Origin: Lanius collurio
Lineage: Eukaryota; Chordata; Aves; Passeriformes; Laniidae
Direction: 5' to 3'
Length of the DNA: 64,000 nt
NCBI GenBank assembly: GCA_020086605.1
Contig: JACBWW010000049.1
Coordinates: 298,201-362,200 of the forward strand
Position numbers and translations under genes: made by a program. The notes below the pieces were generated by a model, which was not told where the DNA came from, did not search any database, and was given only the letters and a program-made list of their open reading frames with translations. The stretch's first letter is position 1; each line of letters starts with the position of its first letter. Shown piece by piece: positions 46,246 to 57,419 of this stretch.

Positions 46246-47860
46246 GGGAACATCTGGAATGCCAGTGGAACAGCATGGCCTGGAAAGTGCCATCAGCAGC
46301 AGAAACAACTCTTAACTTCTCCCTCTGTGTTTTAACTGTTCAAGCCTCCTCCAGGAGCCTTCAAGTGATGCTGGACTTTGACAAACCCATTGCAGTGGCA
46401 TGAATTCCTTTACAGATCCCAATTAAATCTATATATAGCCTCTTTGGAGCCTGGGTAACAATCTCCTCCTTGCTCAGCAGCCACGCTCCAGTGGCCACAC
46501 AGGCACAGGCTCTCATTAAGCCTGGGCTGGCCCTGCATTAATTGTGACATGAGGCTCTTTTTTTGAAGGCTTTTGAACACAAATGTTTAGCCAAACCTCA
46601 TTTGTTCCACAGTTTATAGGCTCAAGCATTTGACCAGGCAATCAAGATTTAGTGTAAACAAGGCAGGGGGAATGTGAAGCTACCTGGATGCCACAGGGAG
46701 AAATACAGATGGGAATTGCAGGCAGAGGAAGTTGGCCAGAGCTGATGGTTTGTAGGATGGGGGAAAAGGTGCTTGGGTTCATCAGGTTTGGGTAAAATCC
46801 TTTGTCTCTCCTTCCACACCTCTGAGCTGGCAAACTCTGATTTTTACAAGGCATTCCTAAAAATTTCTCTGCCTTGTGCCAATGGGTGCACCATTGCTGT
46901 CCCAGCTGAGGAAGGAGTTTGAGTTCTTGGTAAGGGAAAATGAGTGAATTTGGAGGAAATCTGAACTGAAAACTCTGAGTGTGTGAAACACTCTTCAACC
47001 TCCAGGCTCCCAACCCAGCTCCCAGCAGGATGCTGTGTCCCCTGCTCCTGCTGGAGTGATGTTTTTAGGAAGAGTCACTACGGAGAGGAGGAATTCTTTG
47101 AAGAAGGGACAGCACGGGGTGGAAGCTGAGCAGTTGTAAAGGGAGAACTGGGAACCTGCCAAGCTTTCAAGAAAAGGACCGAGATAATCTTTGTTTTCTG
47201 TCTGTTCCTTTGTAAATACAGCCAGAACAGAGAGCAGGGGTGGGAAGGTTGTGGGACAGAGAAGATGGGGAAAGGCTCTTGTTCAAACACAGCCCCTGTC
47301 ATCACACAAGGGCTTTGGAGTTCTGGAATGGTTTTCTAGCTATGGAACACAGGGAATTTCCTATACCACTCTCCAAGACATTAAAGAAAATATATTTTGT
47401 ATTGTGACTGGTGCTGCTTTTAGGAAGAGGGAAGGTCTGAACATATTTGAGGATTGTTCTCAGTGGCAAAATTTGAGGAAGAGCAGAAACTTAAGTGTGG
47501 CATTCATGTGGGAGTCACCTCACGTGGTGGCTGTGGTGTATGTTGTAAATGTCTCCATCTGACCTGGCTGTCCAGACTCCTTTATATTCAGTGAACAGAC
47601 ACAGGCACAGCCAGAGTGTGATTTATCTCATCCCTGGTTGACATCTAAAACAGAGAGCAGACAAATCCTGCCCTGCAAAAGGTCTCTCCTTCAACAGAGC
47701 CTGGGTTTCTAGCTTAGAATTAGACTCTGATGTTGCAGACAGAGTTTAGTGAGAAGGTGAAGCTCTCACTTTCCTCACCTGACACAGCAGAGCTGTTCCC
47801 TACAAGCTGCAAGACTGACAGACTTGATGGATCAGAAATGAAGCCCAGCATGGACTAAAT

Positions 47861-47886
47861 AAAACCCCCCTGATTTGGGGGGTTTT
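47861..47886. other. 10-bp perfect hairpin next to AATAAA
   Basis: AAAACCCCCC, loop TGATTT, GGGGGGTTTT: all ten pairs match. An AATAAA hexamer overlaps its left edge (47858-47863). No transcript end is otherwise supported here. Confidence 0.7.
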
Positions 47887-48050
47887 CTGAGCCAGCTGCA
47901 GGGCAGGGTCCTGCCAAGAGACTTATGAAGAGAAGAATGCACTGCAAGGTGTGCAAAGCAAATTTCACTGCAGCAGCAATCTTATCGTGAGAACATCTGC
48001 TGGGCACTGCCATGGCTCAGCCTTGCCCCAGAGTTTCCTGGAGCTGTTGC

Positions 48051-48100
48051 CACAGGCTGTGGGCATCAAATCTTTCACAGGCTGTGGGCATCAAATCTTT
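48051..48100. repeat. Perfect 25-bp tandem duplication
   Basis: The 25-base unit beginning CACAGGCTGTGGGCATCAAA occurs at 48051-48075 and again, unchanged, at 48076-48100. Zero differences imply a recent event or an assembly artefact. Confidence 0.95.
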
Positions 48101-49009
48101 CTATTCCTCTTCTTGCTGCACCTCTGTTGTGTGAGTGTTGTGTGGTTGTGGCTGGGGACTTGCTCTGGCAGCACCAGAGTGCAGACATCTCTCACCAAAA
48201 GTGCCCAGAACAGCTCAGAACAGAGAGAGGAGGAGGAGGAGGAGCAGCAAACACACAACTGGGGGTAGGGGCCTTGGTGAAGATCAGGTAATTTATTCTG
48301 CCACACAGCAGGACATTGACCCCCACTTTAATTATTGTGTCACTTGTCCTTGACAGCTACTGCTGCTTCCAATTAACGCTCCTAATTAAAGCCCCCAGTT
48401 TCCCAAGGATGGAAGGGTGGATTTACTGGGAAGAGGGCTACCATGAAGAGGCAGAGCTTGGGGGTGTCTGATGAGAAATGACATTCCCTGTCCCAGTGGG
48501 ACTGACAAGTTATTTGCTTATCACCCAGGAGTGGTAGGATGGAATCAAACCCAGATCCTCATCTCTATCCCCACAGGAGCAGCTCCTCTCCCCCCACTTT
48601 GACACCTCCCCCTGTGTGAGTCCTGTTTCTCACCAGTGTAAATAATGTTCTTCAGCTCCCTTGGGCTTTGCTTTTCCCTGTTCCTGCTTTTTTTTACTGA
48701 GTCCATAGGTCAGGCAATAATGCACAGGATATCAAACATGACAGAAGAAATCCAAGTCCCTTTGTCCATAATTCAGGCCAAAATAAAATCAGCATCTTGG
48801 GATGCTGTGCCGGTGACTGAACACCCTCACTGGCTCTGTCAAGGTGCAGAAATGCTTCAACCTGGGCTTCTTTCAGGTGTTTTTTTTTTGTTTTTTTTTT
48901 TCCTCCCTCTATTTAATAAACTTTATTATCATGAACACTCTATTCAGGGCTTTGAAATCAAATAAGCTCCACTCTTAATCTTTCTGCAGTTTTTTGGGGC
49001 TGGCTGAGC

Positions 49010-49430
49010 CTCGAAAGATAGCAGCATTCACAGAACCCACATGGCTTGACAGAGCCACTGTTCAGTGTTTTGGAAATGTATCTTTTGACTGTTGGGAAGG
49101 AAATTGGCTACTTAAGATGCCTTTTTGTACATTTAAATTAACTTAGTCCATCAGACTGAATAAATCCTGCCGCTGTATTAACATCCAATTATAACAACAG
49201 AGATTGAGCAATGATTCAGGTTTTGACCAGACTGTTGGCAGTTTAAGGGGGAAAAGAAGTAATGTATATTGAAATAAAAAAGTCAAAAATTGGAGCCAGA
49301 AAATTATGACTGAGCACATAGCAGAAGCTTTTGTGAATATATAATGGCAGAAGCAGGAGCCAAATTTCTAACAGGATTAGCTGTTACTGTCTATCAGATC
49401 CAAAAAAACTCAATCATTTTGTTTTAAATG
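49010..49430. other. AT-rich block, candidate conserved non-coding element
   Basis: Repeat-free by eye, low in CpG, with homeodomain-type cores in sequence such as ATTAACATCCAATTATAACA. Function is inferred from composition alone. Confidence 0.3.
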
Positions 49431-50117
49431 ACTTTTTGTAACTCATTCATACTAGAAATGGGGAGGGGAAGGGAGGCTGGGAGCTGGGGAATCTGCAGTT
49501 TGGAATTTAGGCAGGATCAGAGGTGAGGTGTTGTGTGAAACACCCTGAAGGAGCAGTTAAGCCCTGAACCATTCAGCAATTCACAGATTTTGCCAGATTT
49601 TTAAGATGTCCTCGTGAGCCAGAAACTCGTGAATGATTTCTTTGGGGACCAGTGAATGAATTTGTTGATGAAGTGAAATATCTCTTCAAATCCTGCTGCA
49701 GCCATGGCAGCTGGGCCTGCTCATTGTTCCCTTTCTGCCCTTGAGAAGGGTGTGGGATTCACCTTGTCCAGCCCTGGCTCTGGGATTGTTTCTCACTCTG
49801 GATCAGAGATCATCTGTCCCTCTGCTATGGACAGACCTTTGGAAGCACAGCAGCTCCTGGATGTCCTCCAGGTGTGTGGACAGGCATCTGTAGGGCCCTC
49901 ACCTTCATATCTTCAATGTTCCAATGAACCCAAAGCCTAAATGTGTTGTATTTAGTAAGTTGGTGCTCACTGAGCAGGTGTTACCTGAACTTCCTCCTTG
50001 GGCTTGCTCAGATGCCATAAACCCACACCTTCAGAGGCATTGGGACATCTCCTCCTTCTGCTGCTGGGACCTCACTTTCAGCTTCAGCTCTCCTTGATAA
50101 AACAGGGAGATGTGGGA

Positions 50118-50335
50118 ATAGAATCAGGGAATATCCTGACTGGGAAGGGACCCACAAGGATCATCCAGTCAGCTCCAGGCCCTGCACAGACACCCCAACA
50201 ATCCCACCCTGTGCATCCCTGAGAGCGTTGTCCAAATGCTCCTGGAGCTCTGGGAGCCTTGGGAATGTGCCCATTCCCAGGGGAGCCTGTTTGGTGCCCC
50301 ACCACCATCTGGGGGAAGAACTTTTCCTTAATACC
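50118..50335 (-). mobile_element. CR1 LINE 3' fragment (GAGAGCGTTGTCC type), - strand
   Basis: AGAATCAGGGAATATCCTGA, GGAAGGGACCCACAAGGATC, GGCCCTGCACAGACACCCCA, CCTGAGAGCGTTGTCCAAAT and CAGGGGAGCCTGTTTGGTGC. It faces a + strand copy of the same type 205 bp downstream. Confidence 0.93.
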
Positions 50336-50539
50336 ATATATTTTCCCTATATATGTGATATAAGCCCTGAGAACAATAGCAGTCTGTTCTTACATCCATA
50401 TATTGGCCTGGCACAGTGAGGCCAAAATATCAGTGAAGTTGTGACCACTGCTGAAATAGAAATTACTCCAAACTGGCTCCTAATGCCCCAAAATGAAGGA
50501 CACTTTCCTTTTCCAATCCTTTTGAAATGCTGGTTATAT

Positions 50540-50660
50540 CTGGACAACACTCTCAGGCATGTGGGGGATTCTTGGGGTTGTCCTGTGTGGGGCTGAGAAC
50601 TGGGCTTCAATGATCCTTGTGGGTCACTTCCAACTCAGCCATTTCAGGGTTCTGTGATAT
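50540..50660 (+). mobile_element. CR1 LINE 3' end (GAGAGCGTTGTCC type), + strand
   Basis: CTGGACAACACTCTCAGGCA, TGGGGTTGTCCTGTGTGGGG, AATGATCCTTGTGGGTCACT and a terminal GGGTTCTGTGAT. It can pair with the antisense copy at 50118-50335 over about 100 bp. Confidence 0.92.
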
Positions 50661-52259
50661 CTGCTGCAAAATGTTGAGTCCAGGTTCTGCTCCCACGAAG
50701 GAGCACAGCTGGGAACCCTCACCAAGGCTGGGAAATAACCCTGAGTTTGTCAGGGAAGGGGTGGAAGGAGTGATCCCAGCCTGGTTTGCCACGGAGATTT
50801 CAACCTTCAGCACTGCCTGGTCCCTTCATCCCAGTGAATAATGGCAGGGCTCTGTAAGTGGGAGGCTTCATAGACTTCCCTTTTCCTGATATTTCAGTGG
50901 CAGCATTAAAAGCTGGCTGTTCCCTGGAGGGACACAGTCAGCTCCCAAACCCTTCAACTTGGAAAGCTGAGCTGAATTAATTACAGTTTATGCTCCAAAA
51001 AAAGAAAATAAGACCTCTGATGTGCCTTATTTGCTTGATGTTCTTCCTCTTTTCAGCAGACCACCCTCAGGTGGCTTTTCTTTCAGTTGCAGCTCCTTTG
51101 TTTTTTGTGGTTCCTTTCTGCATTAATTGGAAGGTCTGACACTTCCAGCCCAAGACATTTATCAGCGTGGTACAGTTTTAATTAATCTCACCATAAAGCT
51201 GCTTGAGGTGAACTCGTGAAAGGACTTTTAGGGCAGGAATAATGCAGGTGGTGACACGGGACACACTCTGGTGGGATTGACAGGATGTGGGAAGCTCATG
51301 GCACATCCCTGTGGTCTCTGGGACAGCAGCACAAGCCAGGTGTGCTCCTAAAAACAACACATACCCCACAAAATATACCCAAACACACTGGAAAGAAAAC
51401 ATTTCAGCAAAGATGAAGATTTGGGTTCCCAGTAGGTTCCACCTGCCACTGGAACAAATTTGGATATGCTTTGATGGCAAATTAGTTAATAATAATAAAA
51501 CCCACAGAGACCACCTCGTTTCTACTCTCTTTATAGCAATTTGCCAAGAAATAGCAAATTTCAGTCCTCTGGGACTTCTGTTTTGTACAAATATCAGAGC
51601 CACAAGTGGGTTTTGACTCCGAACATTCAAGCCAGGATCACCAGGTGTTGGAAAAGTTTAGGCTCTGATCTAAACTTCTTACCCAAGGCTCACTTCTACC
51701 AGACAGGTGTTAACTGGCTCAGGAATGAGGTTGGATGGAACTATGTAGAGCTAATGAGGATAAATCAAGCAGCACCATATGTCAAAATGAGGGTAGTTTG
51801 GGTGGGAACTGCTGAGCCAAACCCAACTGTGCTCACAAAATTCCAATTACCAGGTGGGAATTGCATCTTGATTGAGGAATGGCAGATTTAGAGTCTTTCA
51901 AAACTAAATTATCTGCTTCTTCTTTGAGTCCTCTGGTGGCCACAGTGCAGACATGGCCAAGCTTGGTGTGATTGAGATAAAATAACTCACTATGTATTTT
52001 TGGGTGCAGCTAAGAAGTGGGAATGGCTGACATAATAAATTATAATGTCTCCACCTTTTGTATTTTCTTGTAAAAAAAACGTGTTTTTTGGAAATTTGGA
52101 TATGACACAGACTCTTGGGTTCAATGAGTTTAATTGGGTGAAACCCCTAGGCATAAAATTTATATTTCATGAGCAGGTGATACCTTCTTGATCAGAAGCT
52201 CAAGGAAGGTGGAACAACCTCATTCATGGCCAAACCATCTTAATTTTTAATCTTCTTGA
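50661..52259. other. Intronic stretch, no gene seen
   Basis: No recognised element. Overlapping open frames at 51178-51630 (minus) and 51287-51616 (plus) are mutually antisense and featureless. Confidence 0.45.
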
Positions 52260-52340
52260 AATAATCATAGAATATTGGAAAAGACCTCTAAGATCATGAA
52301 ATTCAACTGTTTACTCATCACTGCCAAGGCCACCATAATT
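52260..52340 (-). mobile_element. CR1 LINE 3' fragment (GTTGGAAAAGAC type), - strand
   Basis: AATAATCATAGAATATTGGA, AAAGACCTCTAAGATCATGA and CACTGCCAAGGCCACCATAA. A small deletion removes the GGTTTGGGTT-type segment near the terminus. Confidence 0.88.
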
Positions 52341-53960
52341 AGAGGAGTTTGAATGGCTGGCTCCCTGTTTTGCTCTTATAACTTTTATTGCTCTGTGTTC
52401 TGTTCTGATTATGTTTTTATGCTCATGGCAATAGATTCAGTTGAAAAAAAAGGAGGTTTGTGTTGGTTTTTCTTTGAGGATTTTTTTTCTCCATGTTCTC
52501 ACTTTTTCATTAAAGGCTTTCAGTAGCCACAGCTGGTTTCTCTGGGTGGCTTGGCACAGGCAGTGGTGCAATGGTAAATAAACCCCAACGTGCTTCTACC
52601 TGAAGTTTTCTAAAGCTTCTGCCACTTGCCAGAGGCAAAACTGCACATTTTCAGCTTTTACTTGTAGACTATCAACTACAATGTGGGATTTGTGGGTAGG
52701 GGTGAGAAAAACAATTTCTGATACAAGTAGAAAAGGTCTTCATACAGAGCTGGAATTTTGCCTAATATATATTTATATTAAAAACAAAAATTAAATTAAA
52801 AATCCAGTTTTTGGTTGATTTACAGACACAACCAGGACAGATTTTAATCTGTCACTTCACAGCTCAAATTCTCCTGAGTGTTGTGCCAAGTAAAAAATTG
52901 TCCCTGGGATCCATGTGTATTCCCTCATCATTTGTCAGGAGTAACTGTTGTGCAGTTTAGAGCTGGCAGTTCTCAGTGGTGTTTCATCAGGATAATACCA
53001 CACTCTGTCATCTGAGGGAATAGACTCTCCCTGCTGACAGGAACTGGGGTGAAGACACCAGCAATTGACTGGATATTACAGAGCTTCTCTGAAGCTTATT
53101 CGATGGAAAAGGGGCTATCAGGTCATTGGGCCCAAATTGTGTGTTTGGCTTCAAAAGCTGTGAGGGGCTTACAAAACCTAAGAGGAATCAAAAGCACTGG
53201 TCTGTGAGACAGGAGGTCAGGCTGGGCAGTCCCTTCAGCCTTTGAAACCTCTTGCTGAAATACTTTAATTAAAAAGGAAAAATAAAAGGAAAAATAGATG
53301 ATAAAATGTGGTATTTTGGCAGTAGATGGGTGTTTCAGGTCCTACTCTAGTGTCTTCTGAGCTGCAAAAGCAGGGCTGCAGCAAGGAAATATCCAGTCTG
53401 GCAGCCTTTGTGATATTCCTGGTGGGACCAAGATCTCCAGGGTGGGATAAGCGATGGTTGGAAAATTGCATGGGCAATGGGCAGTGGAGCTAAAGCTTTC
53501 CAGTGGGGACTGGTGGTACAGGAGGTCATGGGAGGGAGACAAAAACATCACAAGACCTCAGTTCTTACAGGAAGCCAAAAAACAACAGAGTCCACAGCCA
53601 GAGAGATCAATGAGATCCAGGCAGTTTAACCTGCTGCAGAAAATCTCCTGTTGTCCAATTGAAATGAATTAATTTAACTTCAAGGTACCACGTCCCCACA
53701 GCCTGCCTGATTTGCTGATTCCTGGGAAACCCTGCAAGTGAAGCCATTTGGCAATGGATGAAGTGCCACAGGGAAAGAGGGAAAGGCCACAGGGGACATG
53801 GACCAGGATCTGGACAGGGACTGCCCCAGGTTGAGCTCTGGAGCAAACCATCCCCATCCCTCTGCGGGCCCCAGGGATGTCCCTGCAGGAGCACAGGCAC
53901 CAGGGGAAGGGGACAGGGAGGGTGGCACCTCCATGAAGCCATTCTGAGCCCTGTGAGGAG
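52341..53960. other. Intronic stretch before the PSI exon, no gene seen
   Basis: AT-rich at 52740-52830. From 53690 the composition becomes GC-rich as the exon is approached. No second exon was found. Confidence 0.5.
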
Positions 53961-53990
53961 GCTGACAGGTTGTCCCCTTTCCTCCTGCAG
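53961..53990 (+). other. PLXNA4: 3' splice site of the PSI exon with branch-point candidate
   Basis: A pyrimidine-rich run ending CCTCCTGCAG lies directly before the exon. A CTGAC motif that fits the branch-point consensus places its adenine at 53965, about 26 bases upstream of the exon. The reading frame with the PSI cysteines opens at the first base after the AG, which fixes this acceptor. Confidence 0.85.
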
Positions 53991-54091
53991 CTCACCAGGG
54001 TGCCCGTGGAGTCGTGCAGCCAGCACGAGACGTGCAGCGAGTGCCTGGGCTCGGGAGACCCCCACTGCGGATGGTGTGTCCTTCACAACAC
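53991..54091 (+). CDS. PLXNA4: Plexin-A PSI-domain exon, best match PLXNA4 (internal exon)
   Basis: The exon encodes 33 complete residues plus two bases of a split codon. It opens LTRVPVESC and contains [16 protein letters not shown]. Cysteines fall at exon residues 9, 15, 18, 26 and 29, with CGWC at 26-29, the hallmark of a plexin PSI (plexin-semaphorin-integrin) domain, which packs just after the Sema domain. The last two bases are AC, so the split codon is Thr whatever follows. The exon starts in phase 0 and has 101 bp, so skipping it would shift the frame. In plexin-A proteins this segment links the ligand-binding Sema domain to the extracellular PSI/IPT stalk of a type I membrane receptor that signals with neuropilins in response to semaphorins. 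PLXNA4 is preferred because VLHNT fits it better than PLXNA1 or PLXNA2, judged from family memory and not an alignment. The preceding and following exons are not in the window. Confidence 0.82.
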
Positions 54092-54097
54092 GTGAGT
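54092..54097 (+). other. PLXNA4: 5' splice site of the PSI exon
   Basis: GTGAGT follows the exon sequence ...CACAACAC and matches the U1 consensus at all six intronic positions. The last exonic bases (AC) are not the preferred AG, so recognition probably leans on the intronic part. The open frame stays plexin-like up to this point and loses similarity after it. Confidence 0.85.
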
Positions 54098-57000
54098 ACC
54101 CTCTGGGGGCTGTCACTGTCCCTGCCCTGCCTGTCCCCGTCACCTGCCCTCGTAGTAGCACAGGCAGAGGGGCAAAATGCTGTCTCCATCCCTGGCTGAG
54201 TCAGGTACCTCCAAAAAGGTCCCTGGGACTTGCTGAGGGGGAATTTAACTGAGAAAGGGGTTTTTTTTGGAAGACAAGGGGAAAGAAGGGTGGTAGAGGC
54301 TGGATGGAGCTTCTCCACCACTCTATCCACAGTTTGCTGACTGCACCAGGAAGGCACCTGTCCAGCCTGATGAATCCAGCCCTCTAGCAGCTCTTCTCTG
54401 GGTGACATTTTCCTGGTGGTTTTCATTCCTTAAGGGAGTTTGACTGACCAGTAGCCCTTGTCTCAGCACCTCCAGCTTTCCACTGCAGACCTGAACCTCT
54501 CCTCTTTCAGATTTGTGATCTCCATTGCCCTTAGAGAGGAATCAGATCCCTGTAAACAACATGGGATCCACTCCAAGGTAGTTTTCATTGGGACATTATG
54601 GTTTAACAGGCCAAGCAGGGACCTTGTTTCACTATTCCATTACTTTGTTGTACTGGTTTATCCACTGCCTCACGAGTACTGGATCCAGGTGCCCTCAGGA
54701 CTGGGGTATCAGTTCATTGGCTCTCTTTTCCATAGGCTGTTTAACGATGCCATTGATCCTGAAGGTGCCTCTCTGCAGCCTTTCCCTGAGTGATCTCCTC
54801 CTGCAGAGAGCCCTCTGCCCAAGCCGTGGAGAGGGAGGTGTCAGTCTGGCTCTGAGTGGCAGGGAGGTCTCATTTGCCAAGCCCCTCTCAGCAGAGACAG
54901 TGGCTGGGAAGTGCAGTGGATCTGTCCAACCCAAGCCTCCAGCTGAGAGTGGCTCTGCAGGGTGTTGTCACTCCAAGCCTCACGATGTCCTTGGCAGCCT
55001 TGGAGGGCTTTTCTAACGGGCCCTGCTCTTGCTGTGTGTTGGTCTTCCCCCTCTGAGTTCACCTGAATTCCTCCTGTTGCGTTGCAAACTCTCCAGGTGG
55101 AGGCAGGAATTCAGCTGAAGTGATAGACTTTGGTACCTCTCCTTCCTGGAACAGAAGGGAACAAACCTGCACCATATTCCAACCTTCTGTCGATGCTCTG
55201 AATACTCTGCTTCTGTCAGCTTGTGTGACCCTCATCCAAAACCACGGCAGTCTGCTTAATTTCAAATCAGATCTGGGGGATCCATCCCAAAACACGTCCC
55301 AAAATGTGGCTCATGCTCTGGAATTGTTCAAGAGAACCTTGGCAAACCAGTCCTGAGTTGTGGTGTGGTGGGTAAGAGCCCAGAAAACTTTCATCCTGCT
55401 GACCTGAGGATATTTCTGTTTGATATAGAGCTTTATAGTGTGTTCCCATCCCATCTTACCCTGCATCCATCCTCCAGGACATCGTGTGTTTGCTGTCAGT
55501 GACACGTGCAAGCAGCACAGGAAAGGGTGAATTTGTTCATTGATTGTACCACAGCAATGCTGGATATTTCATCTCCTTCCATCCAGGGTCAGTGGCAACC
55601 AACAATCAATACATGCAGCAATAAATTCCCAAAAGGACAGAAAAGGGGCAGAGACACCTGCAGAGTGTGCAGCAGCTCATCCTGAGGGGTATTGCAAATG
55701 AAATGGAGGGTGGTGGGTGGGGTTGGCAGCATGGACTTGGTTAAAACAAAAAATCCCTGTACAGGCTCAATCCTTGAGGGAGAAGGGATGGCAGCATCCC
55801 CGTGCCCTCCTCCCTCTGGCCACTTAACCTCTGTTTCCTTATCTGGAAAGGAGAAACACCTCTTATTTACGTACCTTGCAGTGGGGTCACTGAGGTTAAT
55901 TCCCTGTGGGGTTTTTTGGAAGCATTTTGAAGGCGAATGTTATCAAATCCCACTTCAAGTCTGTTGATTCCCTCTAGTTTTCCTTGCCGTTAAGAAATCT
56001 GATTTTCAGTCCTAGTTTGGGAGGGGTTTTCATTGCAGCCTCAGGTGTCCCAGAAGGATCTCAGTTTTCCTCATCCTTTTGGGCAGCCCTGAGAGCAAAG
56101 AAGCTAATTACATCCCACTCAACAAGTTTTGGCTGCACAGTATATTCAATGTAAGGATTCTGGAATACTGAGTCTCCAATTAGAAATTTTTGCACATCAG
56201 AACCCCTTAAGATTCATTAACAGCCTTTCCCTCAAGTGGGATACGTCAGGAACAACTCCTGCTGGAGGATCCCTGGGGAATCATGCCATAAACATTTCCC
56301 CTCCCAGCTGCTAACCCTTCCCCCTTCCCTCCCAGTCAGGAATCCCAGGGGATTCCCAGTGCAGGGCTGAATCCAGTGATGTGGGAGCTTGTGGAAGGCA
56401 TGGAGGGGGCAGTTGGGCTGTGCAAGAGCTGGGAACCAGATCTGTGGGCAAAGCCACACTGTTCCCTCATCCTCCTCCAGTATAAAGGATCCAGAGGACA
56501 AGTGGTGGACTGGGAGACTTCCCAGTGGGTTCGAGCACTGGGTTTTTTGTTTCTCCCATGCACACCTCTCTTATTTTGGGGTTTTCCCTCCAAGGGCTGA
56601 TGCAACCCCTCTTCTCCAGGGCACCATTTCCAACTACCCTCAGCTCCCACCACCTGAGAGGTGCAGGGACAGCTCCCCACCCATCTTTTCCTGGTGGAGC
56701 TGGGCTGTCTGCACCGAGGGCGGCGTGCCAGGGCTTGGGAATCGATTTCCACAGCTCTGCTGTCCTAACCTGACACTGAGAAACTCAAGTCCTCTGGGAG
56801 AGAGGCAGACAGACCCACAGACGGCTGCAGGAGAGGGGGGGAAGGATTGATTGGCTTCTGCCCCAAGAAGAGGAGCTGATACAGAGCAGGTCACTGGAGC
56901 TCCTCATCTCTGTATCTTTACCCTGATCTTGCCCTCCCTCCCTCCCTTTCCCAGCTCTGCTCCCTCCCAGGCTCTGCTCAGGCCTCTTTAGGCAGCCATG

Positions 57001-57419
57001 AATGATTTACTTGGTGTAAATTCAGAACCTGGCACTCGGTGGCTGCGGGGGTCTCCCGGGGAGGGAGAGGGGCTGGGGTGGGAGCAGCGGGGAGGGAGCA
57101 AGGCTGCAAAGCCACGAGCTGGCACTCAGGGCCTGCTGCAAGGTCACAGCAATGTCACCAGCCCTAATGGGGGCTGTGGAGAGGAGTGAGAGAAAAGTGA
57201 CTTTTTCTGCAACCCTGGAGTGAATTCAGCAGCTTCCTCCTGGGTCAGATGCAGCCCTGTCCAAAGACCCAAATCTGGCCACCCTTCTAATCCCCTTGGA
57301 AAGTAACTCCTGTCTCATCCATATCCAAACTGTAACCCCCCTTTTCCTTCTTTACCAGCAATAGTTCAGGCTCTTTATCCCCAGAGGAGGGATAAACCTT
57401 CTCAATGGAAAGAGCCCTC
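54098..57419. other. Intronic stretch after the PSI exon, no gene seen
   Basis: A (CCCT)n patch lies at about 56930-56951 and a GC-rich patch at 57030-57120. An acceptor-like TTTTCCATAG at about 54727-54736 is not followed by plexin-like coding sequence. Confidence 0.45.

Larger units (their letters stand above)
46246..50117. other. Intronic stretch with hairpin, tandem duplication and AT-rich block
   Basis: No exon or transposon was recognised. Notable items are a perfect GC-rich hairpin at 47861-47886, a perfect 25-bp tandem duplication at 48051-48100, a short (GGA)n at about 48226-48243, a T-rich run at 48879-48902 and an AT-rich, repeat-free block at 49010-49430. Confidence 0.5.
1..53990 (+). 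other. PLXNA4: Upstream PLXNA4 intron (partial; 5' end outside window)
   Basis: No exon-like coding block with matching splice sites was found before 53991. The residues expected just before LTRV in plexin-A proteins (end of the Sema domain, MSERQ-like) were looked for on the + strand and not seen. The intron is therefore at least 54 kb. That fits the very long introns known for vertebrate PLXNA4 in its Sema-PSI part. Assignment of the whole stretch to one intron is an inference from the single exon. Confidence 0.6.

Noticed and set aside
53097..53260. Possible ancient CR1 tail (GACAGGAGGTCAGGCTGG, GTCCCTTCAGCCTTTG)
   Set aside because: Only two short blocks resemble the old CR1 tail and the rest does not align by eye; too weak to annotate.
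53607..54161. 184-codon minus-strand frame across the PSI exon
   Set aside because: It is the antisense shadow of a real + strand exon whose frame, cysteines and splice sites are all in order.
54727..54780. Possible next plexin exon after TTTTCCATAG
   Set aside because: The sequence after the AG does not encode the expected cysteine and basic residues of the PSI C-terminal half, and no donor fits.
57030..57125. Possible CpG island or promoter
   Set aside because: GC-rich for less than 100 bp with few CpG sites; no promoter elements or following exon.
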